Source: JBGLNJ01 sp041300525 (GTDB lineage: Bacteria; Chloroflexota; Anaerolineae; Fen-1058). From it: a stretch of DNA of 64,000 nucleotides. Below, one piece after another: positions 25,087 through 33,554 of this stretch. The notes beneath the pieces were generated by a model. The model searched no databases and was not told the origin of the DNA. It saw only the letters and a program-made list of their open reading frames with translations. Both the position numbers and the translations under genes were made by a program. Position 1 is the stretch's first letter; each line of letters starts with the position of its first letter. Location: contig JBGLNJ010000001.1 in the NCBI GenBank assembly GCA_041300525.1, positions 806,001 through 870,000 of the forward strand, in the 5' to 3' direction.

Positions 25087-28000
25087 ATGTCTATACATCA
25101 CACATCCGACAAGTTCAAGCCAAGCGACGGGATTCTGCTGGCGCTCGGCGCAATCACACTGGTCACGGCGGCTGTCAGTGCTCCACCCACGCTGTTCGAT
25201 TGGGGCCGCATCCTCGTCCCCCTTACTGTGTGGGTCGCCCTCATCACCTTTGCCGGCGTCTTTGCGCACAAAACATCCTTCGGCACAATCGGCCTGGATA
25301 ATCTGCTCATCGTCGGCGGCTATTTGGCCTTTGGCCTGGAACCGGCGATTGGGTCCGCGCTGGTGGGCGCCGTCCTCTCCGAGACCAGCCGGACGATTTG
25401 GGCAGACCGCCTGCAAGTGCCGCGCCGCTCGGCAGCCCGCACCGTTGTCTCTACCGCGTCACACATCGCGCTCCAAGGGCTGAGCCTGTTGGTCGCGGCC
25501 CTGGCCTACCGACTGGCCGGCGGGCGCGCTCCGCTCTTGGATTTGATGCGCGCCGATGGTCTTTCCCTGACGGCGCTGTTCATCACGCATTTTGCCGTGA
25601 ACAACCTCATCTCCGCCCTATTCCTCCGAATTGACGGCCAGTCCATCCGCGATTATTTTCGCCATACGGTGTGGCTGCTCGTGCCGTTCAAGCTGGCATT
25701 GCTGCCGTTTGCCGCGCTCATCGGCATCACCTTCAACCGATTGGGCGGATGGATGTTTGCCGGCCTGTGCCTATCGTTGGCCTCGATCCTGACCATCATC
25801 TACTGGACCGGCAAGACTCGCGCCGAAATCGAGCGGCGGATGCAACAACAGACGGTCCTCAACGCCATCGGCACGGCGATGCGAGCCAGCCTCGACTTGC
25901 CGGAACTGATGCAAGCGATCCATCAACAGCTCGGCCAGTTGCTCGACGCGCGCAACTTGCACATTGCGCTGTACAACGCCGAACTCGACCAGTTCTCGTT
26001 CCCGCTGTACAGCGAAAACGGTGAACTACGCCGACTCAAACCCTGCCCGGCTGGCAACAGCGCCACCGCTCATGTGATCCGAACTCGGCAACCGCTGCTC
26101 ATTCGCGAAGACGTCGCCGGCACTTTGGCCCAACTGGGTATTGACCCGCTCGATAGCCCAGCCTCAGCCTGGTTGGACGTCCCCATCTCGACGAGCGATC
26201 GAGTATTGGGCGCCATCGTGCTGCACAGCCAGACGCCGCGCGCCTACGACCAGAGCCACTTGGAAATATTGACGACCGTCGCGACACAAGCCGCCATTGC
26301 CATCAGCAACGCGCAACTTTACAGCACCATGCGGCAGCGAGCCACAGAACTGGCGATCATCAACTCGGTGTCCACGTCCATCAGTTCCACATTGGATTTA
26401 GAGCGCGTTCTGGAAATCATCGTCACATCCCTCGGCCCCGTCATCGGCTGCCAAAAGTCCGCCATTTTTTTGGTGAACGAAACCGGCGACGAGCTGCGCC
26501 TGGTCAAATCGCACGGACTCGGCTCCACGTATTTGGAAAACGCGCAGCGGCTCAAGGTCATGCCAGGTGAGCGCGGCATGGTCGCCATACAGCGTCAGCC
26601 GCTCATCGTGCCGGACGTGACCACTCATCCCGGTTTTGAAGGGTTCGTCCCTCTGGCTAGCGTCGAAGGCTTTCGCGCGCTGGCTGAAGTGCCGCTGGTG
26701 GCGCAGAATGAGGTCATCGGCACGCTCGCCGTCTACTTTGCCGAGGCGCATCCCTTCAAGCAGACTGAAGTAGATGTGCTCCAGACGTTCGCCAACCAAG
26801 CCGCCTCGGCCGTGAACAACGCTCGCCTGTACGCGCACACCGATCAAGCCCTGGCCCGCCGCGTGGAAGAGATCTCGGTGCTGGAAAGAATCGGGCGGGA
26901 GCTGGCCAGCACACTGGACATGGCGAGCGCCACCGACCTGATCGTCGAACTGGCGCAACAGATCACGGGCGCACAGATGGGTATGGTGATGCTGCTGGAC
27001 GAAACAAACTCAGCCGGCCAAATCATCACGCAGCGTGGCTATCCGGCCAAGGCCCCGCCCGGCTCGCAGCCGTGGCAATTGACGCAAGGCATCACGGGCC
27101 GCGTGGCGCGCCTCGGCCAGCCGGCCAATGTCGCCGATGTGCGCAACGACCCGGACTATATCAAAGACGATCCGAACGTCCGGTCGCAGCTTTCCGTGCC
27201 CATCATCCGCGAAGGGCGTGTGTCCGGCGTCATCACATTGGAAAGTCACCAACCTGCCGCGTTCGACCCGGCGATGGTTGCCTTTGTGCAGCAGCTCGCC
27301 AATCAGGCCGCCATCGCCATCGAAAACGCGCGGCTGTTCGGAGAGCGTGCCAGGCGCATCAATGCGCTCTCGCAATTGCACGAGGCCAGTCTGGCGCTCA
27401 CTGGCAGCCTCGACTTGCGCCAGGTTCTCGATCGCATCGTCACGGCGGCGCACAAACTTACCGATGCAGATACCGTGTCGCTTCACCTCTACGATTCTGC
27501 CTCGGACACTTTTTCGCCTGGCGCAACAGCCGGCCTGCTCCTGTCCGGCGACAGCGTCATCGGCATTCGCGCGCAAGGCATGACGCGCCGTGCGCTGCAA
27601 CAACGCCGGCCCATTCTCGCCGGCGACACGCACGCCGAGCCGGATACCAATGCTCGGCTTATCGCCGCCGGCGTCCGCTCGCTGATCCTGGTGCCCGTCA
27701 TCAGCCACAACCAAGTCTTGGGCGTGCTGAATGCCTATAGCAATCACCCGCTCAAGTTCACCGACGCCGATGTGCAACTCGTGTCGGCGCTGGGCAACCA
27801 GGCTGCGGCGGCGCTCGAAAACGCGCGGCTGTTCCAGACAGTGGCCGAAGTGCGCGACAGGCTCGGCGCCATCCTCAACTCTTCGCGTGAAGGCGTGTTG
27901 ATGTTTGACCTGGCCGGCCGCGTGGCGATGGCCAATCCCGCCCTGGAACGGTTGCTCGGCATCCCGCGCGGCGAGATCGAGGGGCGGCGGCTGGAAGAGT

Positions 28001-28941
28001 TGCTCTTGCGCAAACCCGACCTGGATATTGCCGCCCAACTGGGCTACAGCAACTCGGCGCTGACGGCGCTGCTCGACCAACTCGGTGCAGGTCGGCGACT
28101 GGACGGAACTCATGATAGCTATCAATTGGCTCGACCTTCAGCGCGCTCTGTCGAACGATCGGGCATGCCAGTGTTAGACGCTTCCGGCGGACTGGTGGGC
28201 TGGATGATCACGGTGCGCGATGTGACGGTGGAACGCGAACTGCAACACATACGCGACGATTTGACCAGCATGATCGTCCACGACTTGCGCAGCCCTCTCA
28301 CCGCCATCCTCAGCGGGCTGTATCTCTTGCGTGAGGTGACACCCATTGCAGATCAGAGCGGCATCGCGGACGAGGCCCTCACCGCCTCCGAACAAAGCTG
28401 CCACAAGCTGCTCGACCTGGTCAACTCGCTGTTGGACATTAGCAAGATGGAGGCCGGCCGCATGGAACTGGTGCGCCGGCCCACCGACCTGGCGAAACTC
28501 GTGGCGAACACGTTCGACCGGCTGGCGCCTCTGGCGAAGGACGGGAATATCGCGCTGACCCACCATATCGAGGGCAACTGCCAGGTGCTTGCCGACGACG
28601 ACAAGATTGGCCGCGTGTTGACGAACCTGGTGGATAACGCGCTAAAGTTCACGCCGTCTGACGGTCAGGTCACCGTGCGGGTCGAACCGATGCCCAACCA
28701 GGCAGGGTTCATTCGTTGCGCGGTGCGGGACACCGGCCCCGGCATTCCGCCCGAACACCTCGAACGGATCTTTGACCGATTTGTGCAAGCGCCGAGCGGG
28801 CGCGGCGCGCGGCGCGGCACGGGCCTGGGGCTGACCTTCTGCAAGCTGGTCATCGAAGCGCACGGCGGGCGCGTCGGCGTGGAGAGCAAAGAGAACGAGG
28901 GGAGCACGTTCTACTTTACGTTACCCCGCAGTGATTCGTGA
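25087..28941 (+). CDS. Membrane-anchored multi-GAF/PAS sensor histidine kinase
   Basis: The 1284-residue protein has about seven hydrophobic segments in residues 15-240 (MASE-like sensor), then four consecutive GAF domains (about 255-415, 435-590, 605-755, 765-915), a PAS domain (about 925-1040), a HisKA dimerisation domain with the phosphorylated histidine in VHDLRSPL (His1065), and an HATPase domain (about 1165-1280) with N box DNALKFT, G1 DTGPGIP and G2 GTGLGL. The GAF domains share phrases such as FANQAASAVNNARLY, showing internal duplication. No response regulator is adjacent. Signal unknown. Confidence 0.93.
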   Translation: MSIHHTSDKFKPSDGILLALGAITLVTAAVSAPPTLFDWGRILVPLTVWVALITFAGVFAHKTSFGTIGLDNLLIVGGYLAFGLEPAIGSALVGAVLSETSRTIWADRLQVPRRSAARTVVSTASHIALQGLSLLVAALAYRLAGGRAPLLDLMRADGLSLTALFITHFAVNNLISALFLRIDGQSIRDYFRHTVWLLVPFKLALLPFAALIGITFNRLGGWMFAGLCLSLASILTIIYWTGKTRAEIERRMQQQTVLNAIGTAMRASLDLPELMQAIHQQLGQLLDARNLHIALYNAELDQFSFPLYSENGELRRLKPCPAGNSATAHVIRTRQPLLIREDVAGTLAQLGIDPLDSPASAWLDVPISTSDRVLGAIVLHSQTPRAYDQSHLEILTTVATQAAIAISNAQLYSTMRQRATELAIINSVSTSISSTLDLERVLEIIVTSLGPVIGCQKSAIFLVNETGDELRLVKSHGLGSTYLENAQRLKVMPGERGMVAIQRQPLIVPDVTTHPGFEGFVPLASVEGFRALAEVPLVAQNEVIGTLAVYFAEAHPFKQTEVDVLQTFANQAASAVNNARLYAHTDQALARRVEEISVLERIGRELASTLDMASATDLIVELAQQITGAQMGMVMLLDETNSAGQIITQRGYPAKAPPGSQPWQLTQGITGRVARLGQPANVADVRNDPDYIKDDPNVRSQLSVPIIREGRVSGVITLESHQPAAFDPAMVAFVQQLANQAAIAIENARLFGERARRINALSQLHEASLALTGSLDLRQVLDRIVTAAHKLTDADTVSLHLYDSASDTFSPGATAGLLLSGDSVIGIRAQGMTRRALQQRRPILAGDTHAEPDTNARLIAAGVRSLILVPVISHNQVLGVLNAYSNHPLKFTDADVQLVSALGNQAAAALENARLFQTVAEVRDRLGAILNSSREGVLMFDLAGRVAMANPALERLLGIPRGEIEGRRLEELLLRKPDLDIAAQLGYSNSALTALLDQLGAGRRLDGTHDSYQLARPSARSVERSGMPVLDASGGLVGWMITVRDVTVERELQHIRDDLTSMIVHDLRSPLTAILSGLYLLREVTPIADQSGIADEALTASEQSCHKLLDLVNSLLDISKMEAGRMELVRRPTDLAKLVANTFDRLAPLAKDGNIALTHHIEGNCQVLADDDKIGRVLTNLVDNALKFTPSDGQVTVRVEPMPNQAGFIRCAVRDTGPGIPPEHLERIFDRFVQAPSGRGARRGTGLGLTFCKLVIEAHGGRVGVESKENEGSTFYFTLPRSDS

Positions 28942-28973
28942 TCAGTCAATCGGTTGCTTGGTCAATCAGTCAA

Positions 28974-28999
28974 TCAATGTCATTTAGTTAGCGTAGGCC
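28974..28999 (+). repeat. Solo end related to the 24131 MITE
   Basis: TCAATGTCATT followed by TTAGCGTAGGCC resembles the left end of the element at 24131 (TCAATGTCATT and AAGCGTAGCC). No matching right end is visible within the next 150 bases, so it is a remnant. Otherwise the 28942-29140 gap holds nothing recognisable. Confidence 0.5.
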
Positions 29000-29140
29000 A
29001 GCCTAATCTCGGTATCTTTGACGATAGGTTGCGGGGCCGGTATGGGTTGCATCTGGGTGGTAATCTGTGGGAACAGTTCTACTGGACAGAAACGGTGAGC
29101 CCGTAGCATGGATACAGCGGGTGGTGGAGGATATGGACAA

Positions 29141-29674
29141 ATGATTCGGACAAGGCTCTTACCGCTCGTTCTCGGCGCGGCTCTATTCGTGGCCACGGTC
29201 GCATGCGGCTTGCTGCCATCTCGGCCTGCGCCCAAGTATGGTACAGAGTACAACGCCGAACGTATGAAGATCGGGCTGCCAATTCTCCCTGAGAATTGGA
29301 AACTGGTTTACTCTGGCCCGGATGGGGCCTGGTGGCTGAATCCGGAAGCAAATGCGAAAGAGAGAGCGCGGATTCCCGTTCACTCGGAGAAGTCGGTTGG
29401 CTACGAGGACGGGGTGCTGATATCCGATGGCGACAGCTACTATGGAAGCAAAGATTATACTAATATCGAGGGGACTTTTCGAGAATTTGTTGGGATCACC
29501 TATCACTTCAAGATAGGCAAGAATGACCGGCCAGGGCAACAGTTGGGATGGGATGCCACAAAGGTTGACGCGGCAGCCCCCTGGGGCAAAGACATCAGTC
29601 TGGAAGAAGCAGAAATGATATTGAACGAATGGGGGATAAAGCGGTTAAGTTACGAATTCCCTACCAAGAACTGA
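29141..29674 (+). CDS. Lipoprotein of unknown function
   Basis: The 177-residue protein has a lipoprotein signal MIRTRLLPLVLGAALF...ATVAC. The mature part begins GLLPSRP and contains PENWKLVYSGPDGAWWLNP and YHFKIGKNDRPGQQLGWDATKV; it is probably beta-rich. ATG 29141 gives a compact signal peptide and has GGTGGAGG upstream; a start at 29108 is also open. A perfect terminator follows directly. Confidence 0.7.
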   Translation: MIRTRLLPLVLGAALFVATVACGLLPSRPAPKYGTEYNAERMKIGLPILPENWKLVYSGPDGAWWLNPEANAKERARIPVHSEKSVGYEDGVLISDGDSYYGSKDYTNIEGTFREFVGITYHFKIGKNDRPGQQLGWDATKVDAAAPWGKDISLEEAEMILNEWGIKRLSYEFPTKN

Positions 29675-29691
29675 CTTTGTTATGAAGGCAG

Positions 29692-29722
29692 AAAAGCGGA
29701 TGGCAGTCGTCCATCCGCTTTT
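29692..29722 (+). terminator. Terminator after the lipoprotein gene
   Basis: AAAAGCGGATGG and CCATCCGCTTTT form a perfect 12-bp stem with a 7-base loop, ending in TTTTCCG. It is symmetrical enough to act in both directions. Confidence 0.85.
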
Positions 29723-29732
29723 CCGTTTGTAC

Positions 29733-29794
29733 GTTGCCAACGGCGACATGATCACGCGCACCATCAATGGCGTGGGACAGACGTACACGTATCC
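29733..29794 (+). pseudogene. Scrap of an Rhs/YD-repeat gene
   Basis: About 20 codons read YVANGDMITRTINGVGQTYTY, matching the Rhs/YD repeat pattern (NGN.T.RTVNG..YTY). The frame is surrounded by unrelated sequence on both sides, so only a fragment of one or two repeats remains. Confidence 0.5.
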
Positions 29795-29941
29795 TCAGCG
29801 GCCCACGCTGACGCGCAGATCGCCGCCTCCCGCCACCAGCGCGCGTTCCACATCCACAGCCAGCTTGATATACGTTCCAAACGGTTTGAGCATTTCGGCC
29901 ACTTGATCGGGGGTTGCCCTTTCAGTCAGAATAAAAATCAT
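29795..29941 (-). pseudogene. DUF5674-like protein, C-terminus missing
   Basis: The frame starts MIFILTERATPDQVAEM and continues FGTYIKLAVDVERALVAGGGDL, the first half of the roughly 110-residue DUF5674 family (which continues ELHAD...GS.QEDLWG). After GGGDL it diverges and stops after seven more codons, where the Rhs scrap of the opposite strand begins. A fragment. Confidence 0.5.
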
Positions 29942-30047
29942 GGAATATCCTCATGGCACACTTATTGCTTCGAAGGGTAATCCGTCGTCCGCGGTCTGCG
30001 GTCAGAAACTCGACACACACGCGCTGTGGCAGGCCAAGTGACAATGG

Positions 30048-30386
30048 CTAATCCGGCTCGCGCGGCTCCATGACCAGCTTGATTCCGTCGAGAATTTGTC
30101 GCACTCGGCGGGGCGACAGAGTGCCAATGTATTCGCCGACCTGGCCTTTGTCCACCGTGAAAATCTGCGATACGTTGGCGACGCTCGGCTTGGGCAGGTT
30201 GGCCTCTTTCTTTTCGAGCAAGACATTGCCCGGCGCATTCGCCCGCTTGAGGTTGGACGTGAGCGCGCAAACGACCACCGTCCCGATTTTGCTGCGGTTG
30301 AACAGATTGTTCTGAACGACCACGTGGGGGTGCCGATAGCCCGGCTCGGAGCCTTTCGGCTCTTCAAGGTCAATCCAAAAGCCAAA
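30048..30386 (-). pseudogene. mazF: MazF/PemK-type toxin lacking its start
   Basis: The frame from 30386 reads FGFWIDLEEPKGSEPGYRHPHVVVQNNLFN, then TVVVCALTSNL, PGNVLL and SVANVSQIFTVDK, the whole conserved MazF endoribonuclease fold (about 112 residues). Only the first five or so residues with the start codon are missing: an in-frame TAA lies directly upstream, inside an 18-bp palindrome. A GTG at 30323 could start translation but would lose the N-terminal strand and the GYR motif. No MazE-like gene is upstream. Probably inactive. Confidence 0.7.
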
Positions 30387-30431
30387 TTAGCTAATTTGGA
30401 TATATTATACTCAATCGATGTTTTTTGTCAA
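30382..30431 (-). promoter_or_regulatory. Near-consensus promoter plus 18-bp palindrome upstream of mazF remnant
   Basis: On the minus strand TTGACA (30431-30426), a 16-base spacer and TATAAT (30409-30404) point into mazF. The start point would fall in CCAAATTAGCTAATTTGG (30382-30399), a perfect palindrome with no loop. Such a site fits the operator of an autoregulated toxin-antitoxin operon, but it now abuts the toxin directly. Confidence 0.65.
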
Positions 30432-30921
30432 GCGATTGGCTGGCTGATCAGCTCTGAAGAATACTCGGTAGGCTCAAATCGCCAAAAACGCTCGACCCTA
30501 TGGTTGATTTGCGCGAAAAAAGTTTGCGCCTATACATAAGAACCGGCTTGGCGAGCGTGGAATTTCAATCATGGCGAGTATTCTTTATCGCTGCTGGCTG
30601 GTCGGGCGGTCTGGTGATTGCCCACAAGTCAAAATGTGGCCGAAAGTCGGGCGCCTGGCCCCCTCGATTTTACAGGCAAAATCGGACTTGTGGGTAATCA
30701 CCAGCAAGCGCGGGTGAGCGTTTCGACTTGGGGACAAGCCTCAGCGCATGATTTGAACACGCCGGGCGCAGCGTTGATTTTACTGGCCAAGTCTTGACGC
30801 CTGAACGGGGAACCAGTCCAGCATTGTGTGGAGTGTAGTGCGGACAAGAACCGCAGACTAACGTTCGCAAAGGCCAGTGGGGCGGTTAGCTTGCGAGCAA
30901 GTTACTTTTCGAAATCGCCCG
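30432..30921. other. Gene-free stretch
   Basis: No open frame here looks like a protein. The only clear structure is the inverted-repeat element at 30611-30704 and a phrase near 30773 (GATTTTACTGGCCAAGTC) resembling part of that element's interior, which suggests decayed repeat copies. Confidence 0.5.
30611..30704. repeat. 94-bp element with 20-bp inverted ends
   Basis: Arms CTGGTGATTGCCCACAAGTC (30611-30630) and its complement at 30685-30704 differ at one position. The 54-base centre is GC-rich. No target duplication is seen. It may be a MITE-like repeat or a large hairpin. Confidence 0.6.
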
Positions 30922-31788
30922 TCATTGCGGCAGGGTCACACCAAATCCCTCAAAGTGATAGAGTCGGATTCCATCTTGCAGCTCAAATGCAACCTGACCG
31001 GCGACGATCTGCTCAAAGGCTACCAGCGCGCGAGCCAGCGCCTCTTTGGACACATAGGCTTCGTTGTGGGCAGGACAGAGGTGATGCACCCGGTCCAGCA
31101 TACCCACCAGATATTTCAGAGACCGCAGATAAGCATCAAAATCCGAATCCTCAAAGTGAGCGTACATCATCCCAGGATAAAAAGTGTCGCCGGTGAACAA
31201 GAGGTTGTCGCGGCTATCCAGTAGACAGAGGCTGCCGGAACTGTGCCCGGGCGTGTGATGCACCGTGAGTGTCCGTCCACCCAGTTCAATCGCTTCCAAG
31301 TGACGCAGTCTCCGCGTCACTTGTGATGGTCGGATTTCATAGGTTACAGGGTCAAAGTCGGGCGGCAAATCCAGATACATGCTGGATACCATGTATTTCA
31401 CACATTCCTCGCGCGTTTTGCCGCGCTCGATTCGGGCCGTTTCGCCATCGTCGTCATAGGCCCATACCTCGGCAAAGCGATGGTTATCCCCGATGTGATC
31501 ATAGTGGCCGTGGCTGTTGACCACAACCACCGGCACGCCCGTCGGGCGGGTCAGCCGCTCGACTTCCGCTCGGATATTGCCGATGCCCATGCCGGTGTCG
31601 AACAGGATGGCTTTCTCAGTCCCTAGAATGAGGTACGAGATCGCTTCCTCGTAATGGCGTGGTTCCAGCAGCGCAAAGGCGCCGGTACTCACCTGATACA
31701 CCTCGAACCATGGCGCGGCGCTGTCTAGCCGCTTGAGCCGCTGGTTGCCGGGTCGGGGCAATGCTTCGGGCCAACCGCTACCTTCCAT
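30922..31788 (-). CDS. Metallo-beta-lactamase-fold hydrolase
   Basis: The 288-residue protein has the zinc motif NSHGHYDHIGDN (HxHxDH) near residue 105, the later ligands in HHTPGHSSGSL and FTGDTFY, and the final histidine in CPAHNEAY. AGGAGGTC precedes ATG 31788 at ideal distance, so this start is preferred. It is the last gene of the GntR-linked operon. Glyoxalase-II-like or lactonase activity is possible; the substrate cannot be read from sequence. Confidence 0.9.
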   Translation of the reverse strand: MEGSGWPEALPRPGNQRLKRLDSAAPWFEVYQVSTGAFALLEPRHYEEAISYLILGTEKAILFDTGMGIGNIRAEVERLTRPTGVPVVVVNSHGHYDHIGDNHRFAEVWAYDDDGETARIERGKTREECVKYMVSSMYLDLPPDFDPVTYEIRPSQVTRRLRHLEAIELGGRTLTVHHTPGHSSGSLCLLDSRDNLLFTGDTFYPGMMYAHFEDSDFDAYLRSLKYLVGMLDRVHHLCPAHNEAYVSKEALARALVAFEQIVAGQVAFELQDGIRLYHFEGFGVTLPQ

Positions 31789-31814
31789 ACTTGACCTCCT
31801 GTGAGATGTGAACG

Positions 31815-33446
31815 CTACTTGCGCTCCCAAACCACCTTGCCGCCCACGATGGTCATGTCTACCTGGATGTCCTTGATCTCTTTATCGGGCACGGCAAAAT
31901 AATCGCGATCTAGCACGACCATGTCGGCCAGTTTTCCAACCTCGATGGTACCCTTGAGGTGTTCCTCGCGCGTGAGCCATGTGCCGGAAACAGTGTAGGC
32001 TCGCAAGGCCTCTTGGCGGCTGATGGCCTGATCGGGCGCAACGACATGGCCCAGGTTGTTCTTGCGCGTCACCAGCGCATAAAGAGCCACGAATGGATTG
32101 GCGGAGACCGTACTCGGCGTATCGGAGCTGGCTGTCAGCACAACGCCGTGATCCAGGTACTTGCGCGCGGGTTTATAGTTCTGCGCTCGCTGTTCGCCCA
32201 CGTCGCGGAAGATGAGATCGCCTTCCCAATAGATGAACGTGGGCTGGATCACCGCCGCGATGTGATGGCGGGCCATTTGGTCCAATGCCCGTGGAGTGGG
32301 AAAGTAGGCATGGATGATGTTGTGCCGAGTATCGGGACGAGGAACCTCTTGAGCGACCGCAGCAAGGGTATCCACTGCCAAGTCCTGCGCGTGATCGCCG
32401 CAGCAGTGAATACCCACATCCCACCCCAGTTCTTGCGCGGCGCGAAAATAGCGGCGGAGATCGTCCATAGACAGGCGATTGAAAGCGACCAATTCAGTAT
32501 CGCCTTCGTAAGGCTCGTACATGTAGGCGGTGTGCGGACTCGTGCCGCCGTCAATCGCCATCTTGAGTCCGCCGATGCGCAGCCATTCGTCGCCCAGGCC
32601 GGTGCAGATGCCCAACTCCCTGGCGCGAGCGTCTATCTGCGCTTCTGTCTCGCCCTCTCGGAATCCGTGCCAGCTCGGCATCGCGCTGACCCGCACCGAA
32701 AGTTTGCCGTCCTGATAGAACGACTGATAAGCGCGCATCTCAGCCGGGAGCAGGCCAGGCTCGACGATGCTGGTGATGCCAAAGCGGTGCATCTCCTCAC
32801 ACCCCAACTGTAGCGATTGCTTCATTTGTTCTAGCGTCGGCTGGGGGATGAGGCGGCGCGCTAGGGTTTTGGCGCTGGCTCGCAAGAGGCCATTCGGCTC
32901 GCCTTTGATGTCGCGCTCGATCTTGCCGCCTTCGGGATCGGGCGTGTGGCGATCTATGCCAGCCAGGCGCAGGGCATAGCTATTCACCACATCGGTATTG
33001 AAAAAGCGCATCAACACCACTGGATGCTCGGATGTGGCCGGGTCAATGTCGTGGCGGGTGGGCAGTCGTCCATCTGAAAAGTTGCCCTCGTTCCATCCCT
33101 GGCCGATGATCCAAGTCCCCGGCGGCGTGACCTTGGCCTGCTCGCGCACCAACTCCATCATTTCTTCTGGAGAGGCACATTCGTCCAGGCGAATGGCCGA
33201 TAGCTTTTCGCCCACCTCGAGCATGTGAATGTGGCTGTCGAAAATCCCGGGGATGGCCGAGCGTCCCCCAAGTTCGATGCGTTTGGTGCCAGGGCCTGCC
33301 AGGCGCTCGATCTCGGCATCGTTGCCAACTGCCATAAAGCGGCCATCTTTGATGGCGACTGCCTGGGCGAAGGTATCCTCGGCGTCCAACGTAAAAATCT
33401 GGCTGTTGAGCACGACCAAGTCTGGCGACAAATCTTTCATTTTCAT
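31815..33446 (-). CDS. Amidohydrolase, YtcJ-like
   Basis: The 543-residue protein has the amidohydrolase metal site IFDSHIHMLEVG (HxH), later ligands in GIHCCGDHAQD and NIIHAYFPT, and ends with VGKLADMVVLDRDYF, the C-terminal strand of the composite beta-sandwich domain. Family members hydrolyse amide bonds of N-formyl, N-acyl or cyclic compounds. The start is ATG 33446 with AGGTAAGG upstream. Its place beside a peptide-type importer suggests it acts on the imported compound. Confidence 0.9.
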   Translation of the reverse strand: MKMKDLSPDLVVLNSQIFTLDAEDTFAQAVAIKDGRFMAVGNDAEIERLAGPGTKRIELGGRSAIPGIFDSHIHMLEVGEKLSAIRLDECASPEEMMELVREQAKVTPPGTWIIGQGWNEGNFSDGRLPTRHDIDPATSEHPVVLMRFFNTDVVNSYALRLAGIDRHTPDPEGGKIERDIKGEPNGLLRASAKTLARRLIPQPTLEQMKQSLQLGCEEMHRFGITSIVEPGLLPAEMRAYQSFYQDGKLSVRVSAMPSWHGFREGETEAQIDARARELGICTGLGDEWLRIGGLKMAIDGGTSPHTAYMYEPYEGDTELVAFNRLSMDDLRRYFRAAQELGWDVGIHCCGDHAQDLAVDTLAAVAQEVPRPDTRHNIIHAYFPTPRALDQMARHHIAAVIQPTFIYWEGDLIFRDVGEQRAQNYKPARKYLDHGVVLTASSDTPSTVSANPFVALYALVTRKNNLGHVVAPDQAISRQEALRAYTVSGTWLTREEHLKGTIEVGKLADMVVLDRDYFAVPDKEIKDIQVDMTIVGGKVVWERK

Positions 33447-33554
33447 CCTTACCTCTATCTCCTCCAAAGTAGACAGGGCAGCCAAAAGGGGTGGCTGCCC
33501 TGGGGTGAACATTGTGCGACGCACCTGGCAGGTGCGTCGCACATGAACGGATGC

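Noticed and set aside
27010..28125. A 371-codon minus-strand frame inside the multi-GAF kinase
   Set aside because: Shadow frame; the plus-strand GAF/PAS domains are clear.
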